NCBI GenBank assembly: GCA_016841205.1
Contig: JAENZP010000005.1
Span: 114,716-178,715, forward strand
DNA length: 64,000 nt
Origin: Desulfoscipio geothermicus
Lineage (GTDB): Bacteria; Bacillota; Desulfotomaculia; Desulfotomaculales; Desulfallaceae
Reading direction: 5' to 3'
Shown: positions 1 to 8,456 of the stretch, one piece after another
Position numbering within the stretch: position 1 is the first letter of the stretch
Layout: each line of letters opens with the position of its first letter
Made by a program: the position numbers and the translations under genes
Notes under the pieces: model-generated
Databases searched by the model: none
Told to the model about the DNA's origin: nothing
Seen by the model: only the letters and a program-made list of their open reading frames with translations

Positions 1-107
1 GAACGAGTAAATCCAACCTGCTTATATCCCACTCCCACACCAACAACATTGGGCATATTTAAAATTCGACTCCGTACTTTATCAAGAACGCGATAATGCC
101 TCTCCAT
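1..107 (-). CDS. Uncharacterised protein, N-terminal part only
   Basis: This gene starts at 107 and runs off the left edge, so only about 35 codons are visible. The start is firm: a near-perfect ribosome binding site (AGGAGGTG) lies a few bases upstream of the ATG. The visible residues contain NVVGVGVGYKQVG. From memory, a similar segment occurs near the N-terminus of some trypsin-like-peptidase-domain proteins of Clostridia; nothing catalytic is visible here. It lies 57 bases downstream of yabG on the same strand and may share its transcript. Function is not assigned. Confidence 0.6.
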   Translation of the reverse strand, partial: MERHYRVLDKVRSRILNMPNVVGVGVGYKQVGFTR

Positions 108-164
108 ACCTTCACCTCCTCTACTGGTGCCATTTTATGCATACCGGTGGAAAAGGGTTACTGC

Positions 165-1043
165 CTAATAAGGGGAACGAGGAACTCCCATGCGGTATCT
201 GCCCCTGGTTTCCATACCACCAATACCGTCAAAACCGGTTATTGTGCTAGTAATGATATCCTGCAGGCTTATGGGATCATAAATGGATGTGAAGGAAATT
301 TTTTCCACAACAAACACCGGGTCAAAGGCATGGATCAAAACCCGTTGGGGAGAACTAGCAAAATTGGCTCCGGCCCCAAGCAGGGACTCATAATGGGACT
401 GACAAGCCCCGGCAAATATTACCAGGTCATCCCGGCTTTTTTCATAACGACGGGCTTCTTTCACAGCGGCTACGAAATGGCTGGAGTTGTAGTAATTATT
501 GATATCTGAAAAATCCTTGGTACCTTTTACAAAGCCGTCATGACCGGTAAGCACCAGTAAATCAGGACGGTGCTCTACCAGAAGATTATATACTTTTTGC
601 GCCTGCTGATTTTCCGGGATATTAAGACCATCAGCAGGTATTTGCAGCTGACGGTATGTGGTCATACATAAATCAAGATAATCACCGTCGCCATCAATGT
701 GCAATACCCGCCCCGGAACATCAAAACCTTCCATTTCACCTTTTTCCTTACCAGGTACCGACCGCATCAAAAACGTTTCCCGGTCTTTTTGACGGCGCAT
801 ATAAACTCTGCGCATAGCCTCGTGGTTTTTGGTCATGGTCATCCGCCAGTAATCCGCCAATTTATTTGGTTCAATTTTAGCCAAATCGTCTAGCGGACTA
901 TTTGCACAAAGCCGCATATCCAGACCCTTTAAGCGGGCTATTCGCTTTTCATCATCATCCTCGCAAATATCAATCACCTTAAAATAAATATCCAGTCCGT
1001 ATGACTTTCGCCCTACTATATCACCAACTTTTATGTCCAGCAT
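165..1043 (-). CDS. yabG: Sporulation-specific protease YabG
   Basis: About 292 residues, the usual length for YabG. YabG is a cysteine-type protease made in the mother cell that processes spore coat and coat-assembly proteins late in sporulation. The N-terminus (DIKVGDIVGRKSYGLDIYFKV) and the following KGLDMRLCANSPLDDL segment are typical of the family. The central TGHDGFVKGTKDFSDINNYY and the FAGACQSHYESL segment carry the conserved His and Cys. ATG at 1043 is preceded by GGAGGGG; a TTG one codon upstream at 1046 is an alternative. Its position downstream of ksgA is the same as in B. subtilis, although a divergent glycosyltransferase separates them here. Confidence 0.93.
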   Translation of the reverse strand: MLDIKVGDIVGRKSYGLDIYFKVIDICEDDDEKRIARLKGLDMRLCANSPLDDLAKIEPNKLADYWRMTMTKNHEAMRRVYMRRQKDRETFLMRSVPGKEKGEMEGFDVPGRVLHIDGDGDYLDLCMTTYRQLQIPADGLNIPENQQAQKVYNLLVEHRPDLLVLTGHDGFVKGTKDFSDINNYYNSSHFVAAVKEARRYEKSRDDLVIFAGACQSHYESLLGAGANFASSPQRVLIHAFDPVFVVEKISFTSIYDPISLQDIITSTITGFDGIGGMETRGRYRMGVPRSPY

Positions 1044-1106
1044 CAATCAGCCCCTCCATTGTTTTTCTACATCTTATGAATTAGTAGGGCAAAGGTGTGA
1101 ATTTAC

Positions 1107-1156
1107 GCAAAATAAAAATACCGTCCCATAGTTAAGAAACTTTAACCATGGGACGG
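1107..1156 (-). terminator. Hairpin terminator, minus-strand polarity
   Basis: A 15-bp stem (1121-1135 with 1142-1156, one mismatch) with a 6-nt loop is followed on the minus strand by a U-rich tract from about 1120 down to 1107. It faces transcripts coming from the ksgA-ykuK side, so it would stop antisense read-through across the plus-strand glycosyltransferase and insulate yabG. Confidence 0.6.
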
Positions 1157-1298
1157 CATACTATAATCTACCATATTAAATACTGGTGCTCTGCACAATA
1201 ACATGCCGGGCTACCAAAACGCACTTCAATAAAGCTAACAAGTGAGATTTTATAAACATTATCGAAGCACGCATATAACAAAGAGGAGGAAGCAGCCC

Positions 1299-2084
1299 GT
1301 GTTTATTGCAGTAATACCGGCGAAAAATGAAGCAAAAAGCTTGGAAAAAGTAATTGCTAATTTACCTGTTAATCAATTAGATTGCATTATACCGGTGCTG
1401 AACGGCTGCACCGACAACTCTCTGGACGTTTTGGAAACAATAAATTGTCCTCTCTTGGCCCCATTATGGTTTACCGAGCCGCTGGGCATAGATGTTCCCC
1501 GTGCAGTAGGCGCAATAGAAGCTTCCCGGTTGAATGCTGACGGGATATTGTTTATTGACGGCGATATGTTTGGGGCAAATAAAGAAATGCTAACCAAGTT
1601 GGTTATAGCTGTTCGGGACCAAAGATTGGACCTGGCTTTGACCAATTGTTACCCAACTATTACATGGTCTGATATCAGCCCTGTGGCCGCCTGCCTGCTA
1701 AAAGTACGGGAAAAACTTAACCGACAATTGCAAGTCTTCAATATCATCGGCACTGCCACACCTTCCCACGGGCCCCATGCTGTTTCCGGCAGATTGCTGC
1801 AGTTAACAAGCCCGACTGATTTTGCCGTACCCCCTATGCTGCTGGCCAAGGCAGCCCGGGCCGACCTGCATATCGGTGTGGCCGCAGAAATAACCCATGT
1901 GCTTCTTGGTTCACCCCTGCGGAGCGCCGACCATGCTCGTAAAATTACAGAAACCATTATAGGTGATTGCCTGTCCGCCCTGTACGCTAAAGACGGCAAA
2001 TTGGGCCCTCGAACGTTGGACGGGCGGGACTACATCGGATATCACCACGAAAGACGCTGGGATTTGATTAGTGTCAAGCTTTAA
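1299..2084 (+). CDS. Family 2-like glycosyltransferase
   Basis: About 261 residues with a GT-A fold start: the N-terminal FIAVIPAKNEAKSLEKVI is the nucleotide-sugar binding strand-loop, and ILFIDGDMFGANKEM carries the metal-binding D-x-D-like motif. A TATPSHGPHAVSGR segment follows. The start is decided by the ribosome binding site: AGAGGAGGAAG at 1282-1292 sits about 8 bases before GTG 1299. The longer reading from GTG 1242 has no binding site and adds 19 unlike residues. No signal peptide or membrane span is seen, so it is likely cytoplasmic. It is the only plus-strand gene between yabG and abrB and is absent from the B. subtilis order. Acceptor and product are unknown. Confidence 0.8.
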   Translation: MFIAVIPAKNEAKSLEKVIANLPVNQLDCIIPVLNGCTDNSLDVLETINCPLLAPLWFTEPLGIDVPRAVGAIEASRLNADGILFIDGDMFGANKEMLTKLVIAVRDQRLDLALTNCYPTITWSDISPVAACLLKVREKLNRQLQVFNIIGTATPSHGPHAVSGRLLQLTSPTDFAVPPMLLAKAARADLHIGVAAEITHVLLGSPLRSADHARKITETIIGDCLSALYAKDGKLGPRTLDGRDYIGYHHERRWDLISVKL

Positions 2085-2086
2085 CT

Positions 2087-2566
2087 TTACTTGGTATGTC
2101 TATCTGCAACAGAGGAGGCACCGTAGGCATCGGGTTTAATTTTAGCCTGAAAGCCGCTGCCAACAACCATACCCACAACCTCTTTAATTAAGTCACGGGT
2201 CTCACCCTGGGTACCCACATCAATATGAACCTCTACCGGCAATTCAGCAAAACCGCTTTGGGAAAAATATTCTGCAATTTGGCTACCCAATTCCAGGCTT
2301 AGAGCAGTTTCATAAAAAATTTTTTGACGCAGGCTTTTTATCTTGCGCTGCATTTTTTTATGATAATAGTATCTAGCCCCCTTGCCCTGGCGGTGTACCA
2401 CAACTGCGGTAACAAAACAGGTTTCATTCCTAACCATGGAATCAGTACCAATAATAATTTTGTAAGATGAACTGGGTAGCCCCCTGATATAGCCGATAAC
2501 ATCATCCATCATTTCAACAAATGACAATTTCCCCTTGGAAGGACTGATAAAAGACAAGTAGTCCAT
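2087..2566 (-). CDS. RNase H-like YkuK family protein (DUF458)
   Basis: 159 residues matching the YkuK family, which has an RNase H-like fold. Acidic positions typical of that fold are visible: IIIGTDSMV near residue 42 and the later VEVHIDVGTQGETRDLI. Biological role is not established; members often lie in sporulation or housekeeping clusters. It starts 11 bases after the ksgA stop, with a binding site inside that gap (AAAAGGAGATGG), so the two genes are probably cotranscribed. It converges on the glycosyltransferase with only 2 bases between stop codons. In B. subtilis ykuK is elsewhere, so this linkage is lineage-specific. Confidence 0.85.
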   Translation of the reverse strand: MDYLSFISPSKGKLSFVEMMDDVIGYIRGLPSSSYKIIIGTDSMVRNETCFVTAVVVHRQGKGARYYYHKKMQRKIKSLRQKIFYETALSLELGSQIAEYFSQSGFAELPVEVHIDVGTQGETRDLIKEVVGMVVGSGFQAKIKPDAYGASSVADRHTK

Positions 2567-2577
2567 CTCCTTTTATA

Positions 2578-3447
2578 TTACCTGCATTTAATATAAGCAT
2601 CGGCCAAACGGGCAAACTCCTGCAAATTAAGCGTCTCACCCCGACGCACCGGATCAATTTCAGCCTGTTGCAAAATATAAAGCCACCTATCCCTGGGTAA
2701 CTCCTTATCCACACAACCTAACGCATTAAGCAATATTTTGCGCCTTTGTTGAAAAGCCGCCCTAATCAGAGCAAAATAGATTTGCTCATTTATTACACAA
2801 ACCGCCGGGCTTTTCCTTACCGTCATGCTTACCACTGCTGAGTCTACTTCCGGGCGCGGCAAGAATACGGTGCGGGGCACCTTGAAAGCCATCTCTACCA
2901 CCGCATAATAATTTGCGGCCAAGGTGAGTGCCCCGTAATCCTTGGTGCCCGGAGAAGCGGTAAGCCGCCGGGCAACCTCCTCCTGAACCATAACAATTAT
3001 TTTACGGACGGAGGATTGCTTTTCCAGTAAATGCATAATTAGAGGAGTGGTAATATAATATGGTAGGTTAGCCACAACCTTATACCCGTCTGCCGGAATA
3101 CCGGTTCGGTCTTGCACCAGCTGTTCAAAATCGATTTTCAAAGCATCCGCCTCTACCAATGTAACATTATCCAGCCCATCCAGCGTTTCTGTCAGCAATG
3201 GAAGCACAGTGCGGTCAATTTCTACAGCTACCACCTGCCGGGCTTTTTTAGCCAGGCGATAGGTAAGTGTACCCACCCCCGGACCGATTTCCACCACTAT
3301 ATCCATATTATTCAACTCAGCAGCAATTAATATCTTATCTATAATATTACCGTCAATTAAAAAATTTTGCCCAAATTTTTTTTTAATCCTAAATTGATGA
3401 CGCTGCAACAAATCTCTTAATGCACTTGGTGATGTAGGATCCAACAC
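2578..3447 (-). CDS. rsmA: 16S rRNA dimethyladenosine transferase KsgA/RsmA
   Basis: 289 residues, normal for KsgA. It dimethylates the two adjacent adenosines of the 3'-terminal hairpin of 16S rRNA (A1518 and A1519) during late 30S assembly, using S-adenosylmethionine. Visible motifs are KKKFGQNFLID near residue 25, the SAM-binding VEIGPGVGTLT near residue 52, and the catalytic NLPYYIT near residue 128. The C-terminal helical domain (RRKILLNALG) is present. In B. subtilis rnmV (RNase M5) lies immediately upstream between yabE and ksgA; it is missing here. Confidence 0.97.
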   Translation of the reverse strand: MLDPTSPSALRDLLQRHQFRIKKKFGQNFLIDGNIIDKILIAAELNNMDIVVEIGPGVGTLTYRLAKKARQVVAVEIDRTVLPLLTETLDGLDNVTLVEADALKIDFEQLVQDRTGIPADGYKVVANLPYYITTPLIMHLLEKQSSVRKIIVMVQEEVARRLTASPGTKDYGALTLAANYYAVVEMAFKVPRTVFLPRPEVDSAVVSMTVRKSPAVCVINEQIYFALIRAAFQQRRKILLNALGCVDKELPRDRWLYILQQAEIDPVRRGETLNLQEFARLADAYIKCR

Positions 3448-3506
3448 AATCTACCTCCGCAAATTTAAATAACAGTTATACTTATATCATACCAGTTTAG
3501 GCATGA

Positions 3507-3534
3507 AAATAAAAAAGAGAGGCATTGGCCCCTC
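3507..3534 (-). terminator. Intrinsic terminator downstream of yabE-like gene
   Basis: On the minus strand GAGGGGC pairs with GCCTCTC (3528-3534 with 3517-3523, one G-U pair) around a 4-nt loop and is followed by TTTTTTATTTT. It ends the yabE-like transcript just before ksgA. Confidence 0.75.
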
Positions 3535-3540
3535 AACTTT

Positions 3541-4572
3541 TTATTCAAGCAAATACACTTTCACAAAACGTCTTCCCCAGCTCAAGGCCTGACTCTTGCT
3601 TTCCATAAAAACATCAATGCGATTCCCTTTGATTGCCGAACCTTTATCTAGCGCCCTAGCGTAACCATACCCCTCCACGTACAGCCGACTGCCCATGGAA
3701 ATTACCGACGTGTCCACTGCCACAACCCCCATATGGGGACTAACCCCGGCAGCAGTGTTATGACCGGTATAAGTATAGGCAGTGGCCACCATGTCATAAG
3801 CGCGGGAGAACCTAAAGGTGTCACCACCCCGGGAAACGACCTGCATAGTACCTACCTGGACCACCCGATCCACAGGCTCTTGTAACACACTGCTGGCCAA
3901 AAGACGCTTTTCTGTCAATATGCCGTTTTTATAAACTTTTTCCCAAATCTTTTTTTCTAATCCTTCTTTACCGCTGTTTATTACCCGAACAATCCCACTT
4001 AATAATGTAGCATCATTTTTCCGCTGTATCCGGCAGGGAATAGGTACTTCTTCCTCTATTATATGGGTATTAATCCGATCTACTTGAATGCGAGCTTCTT
4101 TATCCAACCGGGAGGAAAGACCGGGGATAACAATATCCCGTTCCCCAAGCACCACGCCTTCTTCTTTGAGCACATCGCCAACCGTTTCAGCGGAGCTCAT
4201 TAGTTGGTATTTTTCACAACCCACCTGCAACTGCACCGGTACAGCCCGGCGCACTTTAACCGTCATGCCATCCTTAAGGACAGTGTCCGGACTTGGAGAC
4301 ACCCTATCCTTTTCAGAGAGGACAACACCCTCTGCCCGCAAAAGTTCATCAACATTATTATTAAAAGTATGCACTTCCCACCGTTCACCATCTACCGACA
4401 AATTAACTTCCTTTTGGGCACCCTGGTATGCTGAAATGATGGCCACAGCCAACACCATAACGGCCAGCAAAGCCGACGCAACTCTGCCATTAAAGAAGTT
4501 GTTGGATATGGTACACTCCGCCGCTTTTTCGTCCGAAATTATATTTATCCCTCCCTTGAAGAACTGCAACAT
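3541..4572 (-). CDS. yabE: YabE/RpfB-like cell wall protein: DUF348, G5 and 3D domains
   Basis: About 343 residues. A membrane anchor lies near residues 32-49 (ALLAVMVLAVAIISAY), followed by two DUF348 repeats (about 55-160), a G5 domain (about 165-245) and a C-terminal 3D domain (about 258-343) with the conserved Asp residues in AGVSPHMGVVAVDTS, YARALDKGSAI and IDVFME. The 3D domain is related to lytic transglycosylases, so the protein probably cleaves or remodels peptidoglycan at the cell surface, as proposed for B. subtilis YabE. The start is uncertain: the ATG at 4572 has no clear binding site, while a strong GGGAGGG at 4549-4555 is followed only by ATA and ATT codons. The gene has its own terminator. 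Confidence 0.88.
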   Translation of the reverse strand: MLQFFKGGINIISDEKAAECTISNNFFNGRVASALLAVMVLAVAIISAYQGAQKEVNLSVDGERWEVHTFNNNVDELLRAEGVVLSEKDRVSPSPDTVLKDGMTVKVRRAVPVQLQVGCEKYQLMSSAETVGDVLKEEGVVLGERDIVIPGLSSRLDKEARIQVDRINTHIIEEEVPIPCRIQRKNDATLLSGIVRVINSGKEGLEKKIWEKVYKNGILTEKRLLASSVLQEPVDRVVQVGTMQVVSRGGDTFRFSRAYDMVATAYTYTGHNTAAGVSPHMGVVAVDTSVISMGSRLYVEGYGYARALDKGSAIKGNRIDVFMESKSQALSWGRRFVKVYLLE

Positions 4573-4911
4573 AAATTTTTACCGGCACAGTCCTACAATA
4601 ACAAATTGGTCTGTAAAAATTTGATGCTCATATAAACTAATTTAGTTTATTAGCTAAAATCACTGGGAGGCTAACACCGGTCACAACTTGACTTTATATA
4701 TATTCGCCACATGATATATTCGCTACATGTTGTCTATTTCCTGCAATGCTGGTTATATTTTTCAACATGCTCACATGTATTATTCTATGAACCTGTCCCG
4801 GTCTTTATTACTTTACCGTTTATTACATTACTTGAAAAGTATCCCAGCCAAAATTGCAGCAAAAAAACAGCCGCTAAATAGCAACTGTTAATTAAAATCA
4901 AGGTACGGCAG
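4573..4911. other. 339-base intergenic region between cobO and yabE-like gene
   Basis: No coding region is supported here. It is AT-rich, contains a near-palindrome around 4633-4649 (TAAACT to AGTTTA arms) and the tandem repeat described separately. It should hold the yabE-like promoter and the cobO terminator, but I cannot place either with confidence. Confidence 0.5.
4698..4729. repeat. Two tandem copies of a 16-bp unit
   Basis: ATATATTCGCCACATG (4698-4713) is followed directly by ATATATTCGCTACATG (4714-4729), differing at one base. It lies upstream of the yabE-like gene, about 125 bases from its annotated start, and could be a paired protein-binding site. No regulator is identified. Confidence 0.6.
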
Positions 4912-5460
4912 CTAAAACTCTATACCCTTTTGAGCCGGTATACCAACGGCAAAGGGGTGCTTCACTTCCCGCATTTCGGTTACGAGATCGGCTGAACCCA
5001 CCACTTCGTTTGCTACATTACGCCCGGTGAGCACCAGATGCAAACCAGGCGGTTTACTGCGAATAATATCCAACACATCCTCCACATCCACCAGACCATA
5101 ATGCACAGCACAGTTTATTTCATCGAGGACTACCATGTCGGCCGCCCCCTCTCGCATAGCTTTTTTTGCTTCTTCCAGTGCGTTTTGGGCAGCTGCACGG
5201 TGCCCATCCAAACCCTTGTCATTGGAACATCTAATAAATCCTTCACCCATCTGTCGAATTACAAAGTTGGGACCTAGCTTTTCCGCAGCTATTAGTTCAC
5301 CGCATTTCCAGCTACCCTTAATAAACTGTAAAATTAGAACTTTCATGCCCTGCCCCCAGGCCCGCAGCGCCATGCCCAACGCCGCGGTGGTTTTACCTTT
5401 GCCATTTCCTGTGAACACAAGCGTCAAGCCCCTAGCTGCAACCGATGTTTCTTCCGACAT
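4912..5460 (-). CDS. cobO: Cob(I)yrinic acid a,c-diamide adenosyltransferase
   Basis: 182 residues. CobO/BtuR-type enzymes transfer the adenosyl group of ATP to cob(I)yrinic acid a,c-diamide or cobinamide in cobamide synthesis and salvage. The P-loop VFTGNGKGKTTAALGMALRA is near residue 15, and VVLDEINCAVHYGLV near 110 and LVLTGRNV near 143 are family hallmarks. ATG is preceded by GGGAGGGGGC. No other cobamide genes are in the window, so this is a stand-alone insertion between yabE and tatD relative to B. subtilis. It suggests the cell uses cobamides even though it also carries the B12-independent MetE. Confidence 0.94.
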   Translation of the reverse strand: MSEETSVAARGLTLVFTGNGKGKTTAALGMALRAWGQGMKVLILQFIKGSWKCGELIAAEKLGPNFVIRQMGEGFIRCSNDKGLDGHRAAAQNALEEAKKAMREGAADMVVLDEINCAVHYGLVDVEDVLDIIRSKPPGLHLVLTGRNVANEVVGSADLVTEMREVKHPFAVGIPAQKGIEF

Positions 5461-5520
5461 ATCAGCCCCCTCCCATCTACTTATATTTTTAAATCCATAT
5501 TTAAACCGAACCTTGGCATT

Positions 5521-6342
5521 TCATTCTATATTAAAAAGCCTTTTCGCATTAGCGGTGGTAACCCGGGCCAGTTCGTCCGGCGGCATATCACGCAGTGCAG
5601 CAATATGTGCGGCCACATACCTTACATAAGACGGCTCATTGCGCCGCCCCCTAAAGGGCTCCGGGGCTAGAAAAGGGCAGTCGGTTTCTACCAGCAGACG
5701 TTCTATCGGCACCCGCACGGCAATCTCCTTTAACTTAGGGGCTTTATTAAAGGTCACCGGCCCGGCCAGGGAGATATAAAATCCCATCTCCATAGCCTCC
5801 TTGGCCACCTCCCAACTCCCGCTGAAACAATGAATTACCCCCCCGGCCGGGCTAATGCCGTCCCGGCGCAAAATATCCATCAAGTCACCGAAGGCCTCCC
5901 GCGCATGAATGATCACCGGTATGCCCAGCTCCCGCACCAAAGCCAGCTGTTCCCGAAAAACCCGCTGCTGCACCGGACGCGGCGAAAGATCCCGGTAGTA
6001 ATCAAGTCCTATTTCACCAAGTGCCGCCACTCGAGGGTGCCCAGCTAAATCAGCCAGCCGGGACAGGTAATCCGGTGCCGCGTCCTCAGCATCGTGCGGG
6101 TGCACACCTACCGCAGCCGCCACGCCAGGGCGGCTTTCCGCCATAGCTACCGCTTGTTCCGATGAGTTTATATCAAATCCCACGCACATTGCCCGGGTAA
6201 TCCCAACCTCGGCCATACGGCTAAATACCTGGTCAAGATCGGCGGTAAATAGTTCATCATAAAGGTGAGTGTGAGTATCAAATAGTTCACCAGCCACTTC
6301 TCTCATCTCTGTCCCGTGAATTCTACCTACCAGCAAACTCAT
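5521..6342 (-). CDS. tatD: TatD family metal-dependent DNase
   Basis: 273 residues. TatD-type hydrolases are two-metal 3'-5' exonucleases of the amidohydrolase superfamily. Metal ligands are visible in ELFDTHTHLYDE (N-terminal H-x-H), GEIGLDYYRD, PVIIHAREA, IHCFSGS and VETDCPFLAPEP. The start overlaps the metS stop (TAATG), indicating translational coupling; a second ATG 12 codons later is the position homologous to most family starts. The order metS-tatD-yabE is as in B. subtilis, with cobO inserted after tatD. Confidence 0.93.
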   Translation of the reverse strand: MSLLVGRIHGTEMREVAGELFDTHTHLYDELFTADLDQVFSRMAEVGITRAMCVGFDINSSEQAVAMAESRPGVAAAVGVHPHDAEDAAPDYLSRLADLAGHPRVAALGEIGLDYYRDLSPRPVQQRVFREQLALVRELGIPVIIHAREAFGDLMDILRRDGISPAGGVIHCFSGSWEVAKEAMEMGFYISLAGPVTFNKAPKLKEIAVRVPIERLLVETDCPFLAPEPFRGRRNEPSYVRYVAAHIAALRDMPPDELARVTTANAKRLFNIE

Positions 6343-7898
6343 TATGCTTCTCCCACAGTAGCAGGGTCAATGCGCGGGAACAGCGGCTCTCCGCGTTTGA
6401 GTACCGTACCGCCCGGCAATTTGCCCCATTGCAGTGATTCCCAGGTGTACAGGTGCGGCTGTCCCTCAATACCCAAAAGGGGCCAGGCCCTCTCCGGTAA
6501 GCCGGGCATAAAAGGCGCTACCATTACCGTAGCAAATCTCAAAGCCTCGGCCACATTGTACAGTACGGTGTTTAAGCGGTCCTGCTTGGACGGATCCTTG
6601 GCCAGCGCCCAGGGCGCGGTTTCTTCCAGGTATTTGTTGGCCCGGCCCACCAGGCGCAATATAGCCGCCAAAGCGTTAGAAATTTCCCGGCGTTCCATAA
6701 GCTCCTCCACCTCAGACGGTGTAGCCTGGGCCATCTCCAGCAGTTCCCCGTCAGGCCCCTCGGGAGCGGATGGTATTTCCAAGCGTCCCTTGAAGTACTT
6801 ATTTACCATAGCGCAAGTACGATTGAACAAGTTACCAAAATCATTGGCCAGATCAACATTGATACGATGTACCAGTGCCTCCTCCGAATAAATAACATCC
6901 GCGCCCAAGGGCATTTCTCGAAGCAGGTAGTAGCGGATAGCATCCACGCCGTACCTGTCGATAAGCACCAGCGGATCTACAACATTGCCCTTGGACTTGC
7001 TCATTTTACCACTATCCAGCAGCACCCATCCGTGCCCCACAACCTGCTTGGGCAAGGGCAATTCCAAAGCCATAAGTATAATGGGCCAGATAATAGTATG
7101 AAAGCGAACAATATCTTTACCCACCAAGTGGATATCAGCCGGCCAGAATTTTTGGTACAGCGCATCGTTTTCCTCACCGTACCCAAGCGCGGAAATATAA
7201 TTGGTCAGAGCATCTACCCAGACGTAAATGACATGTTTTTGGTCAAAGGGCACTTCAATACCCCAGTCAAAGGTAGTGCGTGATACACAAAGATCTTCGA
7301 GGCCGCTTTTAATAAAGCTGACCATTTCATTGCGCCGGGAAGCAGGCTTGATAAAGTCGGGATTATCCTCAATGTACTTGAGCATGCGATCTGCATACTT
7401 GGATATCCTAAAGAAATAGCTTTCCTCCTCCAGCGGCTCCACAGAGCGTCCGCAGTCGGGGCAATTGCCGTCTTCCAGTCGTGCCTCGGTCCATAGTGTC
7501 TCGCAGGGTGTACAGTACCATCCCTTATAATTGGCCTTATAAATATCACCCTGATCATATAACTTTTGAAAAACTTTCTGAACCACTTTTTTATGCCTGT
7601 CTTCAGTAGTGCGAATAAAATCATCGTAATTTATATTCAAACTGCTCCAGAGGTTTTTAAAGCCCGCTACAATTTTGTCCACATACTCCAGTGGTGTCTC
7701 ACCCCGTTCCCGAGCCGAGCGTTCAATTTTCTGACCGTGCTCGTCGGAGCCCGTTAAAAACCAAACTTCATGGCCAGTCAGTTTTTTAAACCGGGCCATG
7801 GCATCGGCCGCCACGGTGGTATAGGCGTGCCCAATGTGTAAGTTATCGCTGGGATAGTAAATCGGTGTAGTTATGTAAAAAGTTTTCTTATTATCCAT
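6342..7898 (-). CDS. metG: Methionyl-tRNA synthetase, short form
   Basis: 518 residues. It charges tRNA-Met, including initiator tRNA. TPIYYPSDNLHIGHAYT carries the HIGH signature, a zinc knuckle is formed by CTPCETLW and CPDCG near 128-150, and GKMSKSKGN carries KMSKS near 300. The protein stops after the anticodon-binding helices and has no C-terminal Trbp111-like tRNA-binding domain of about 110 residues found in the roughly 650-residue Bacillus enzyme. A T-box leader upstream implies control by uncharged tRNA-Met. The stop overlaps the tatD start by one base. Confidence 0.96.
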   Translation of the reverse strand: MDNKKTFYITTPIYYPSDNLHIGHAYTTVAADAMARFKKLTGHEVWFLTGSDEHGQKIERSARERGETPLEYVDKIVAGFKNLWSSLNINYDDFIRTTEDRHKKVVQKVFQKLYDQGDIYKANYKGWYCTPCETLWTEARLEDGNCPDCGRSVEPLEEESYFFRISKYADRMLKYIEDNPDFIKPASRRNEMVSFIKSGLEDLCVSRTTFDWGIEVPFDQKHVIYVWVDALTNYISALGYGEENDALYQKFWPADIHLVGKDIVRFHTIIWPIILMALELPLPKQVVGHGWVLLDSGKMSKSKGNVVDPLVLIDRYGVDAIRYYLLREMPLGADVIYSEEALVHRINVDLANDFGNLFNRTCAMVNKYFKGRLEIPSAPEGPDGELLEMAQATPSEVEELMERREISNALAAILRLVGRANKYLEETAPWALAKDPSKQDRLNTVLYNVAEALRFATVMVAPFMPGLPERAWPLLGIEGQPHLYTWESLQWGKLPGGTVLKRGEPLFPRIDPATVGEA

Positions 7899-7985
7899 AC
7901 TTTACTCCTTCCAGACACTGTATAAATTTTAAAATCCTCATAGTAACTCATACTCTTGTGTTGGCTCCAGGCAAACGCTGCCACA

Positions 7986-8018
7986 AAATAAATAACGCCC
8001 CCGGTTTACCCAGGGGCG
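7986..8018 (-). terminator. Regulated terminator of the metG T-box leader
   Basis: The stem CGCCCCTGGG with CCGGGGGCG (8018 down to 7995) is followed by the U-rich TTATTTATTTT. It lies just after the T-box sequence, in the position of the alternative terminator/antiterminator. Confidence 0.8.
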
Positions 8019-8275
8019 AAAAATATTTTCCGCGTTACCACCCTTATTTCACCAGTCCTAGCTAGCTAAAACTGGCCTCATTAAGGTACAGGGACTTACT
8101 TCCCCGATACCACAAGCTTGATAACGGCGCTTAACCGGTACGGCCTACTTTTGCATTCGGCCAACAGCTCCGGAGCCATCTTCAACACGGTTTCCCCGGT
8201 GGGCTCACACCTACCCCACTCGCTGGGCGGTTCTTCCGTATTTACTCCTCTCCATCATGACCTGTATCGACATAT
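7986..8275 (-). promoter_or_regulatory. T-box leader of metG (probable methionine specifier)
   Basis: The minus-strand leader carries the T-box core AAGGGTGGTAACGCGG (8045 to 8030) that pairs with the uncharged tRNA acceptor end, then a terminator hairpin. Further upstream lie the Stem I distal-loop motifs (CAGCGAG with GTGTGAGCC) and an AGTA bulge. The specifier loop is bounded by GGAG/CTCC and AATACGG/CCGTGTT helices and reads GAAGATGG, giving an ATG at 8179-8177. That ATG is offset by one base from the usual position after GAA; methionine is also what the downstream gene predicts. Confidence 0.9.
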
Positions 8276-8278
8276 TGA

Positions 8279-8307
8279 TTTTAAAGTAAAGAAGTCTATC
8301 TTGTCAA
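8279..8307 (-). promoter_or_regulatory. Promoter of the metG T-box transcript
   Basis: A perfect -35 TTGACA (8307-8302) is followed after 16-17 bases by TTTAAA/TTAAAA (about 8285-8279). It sits at the upstream edge of the T-box leader and is divergent from the abrB promoter. Confidence 0.65.
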
Positions 8308-8364
8308 GTTTTCCCTAAATCAAGATTTTTTATACAAAAAAAACCAATATTTATAAAAAAGATG

Positions 8365-8393
8365 TTGACTTTTACTGCCATCACTGGTACCAT
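8365..8393 (+). promoter_or_regulatory. Promoter of abrB-like gene
   Basis: TTGACT (8365-8370), a 17-base spacer and TACCAT (8388-8393) form a plausible vegetative sigma-A promoter about 60 bases before the abrB ATG. Confidence 0.55.
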
Positions 8394-8456
8394 TTACTTG
8401 TGGATTAAAATCAATTTATGTCGAAAAATGTTTTGTTGTTAAGGGGAGGGAAAGAC

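Noticed and set aside
96..893. Plus-strand ORFs opposite yabG
   Set aside because: They lie over yabG on the other strand, have no ribosome binding sites and give no recognisable protein.
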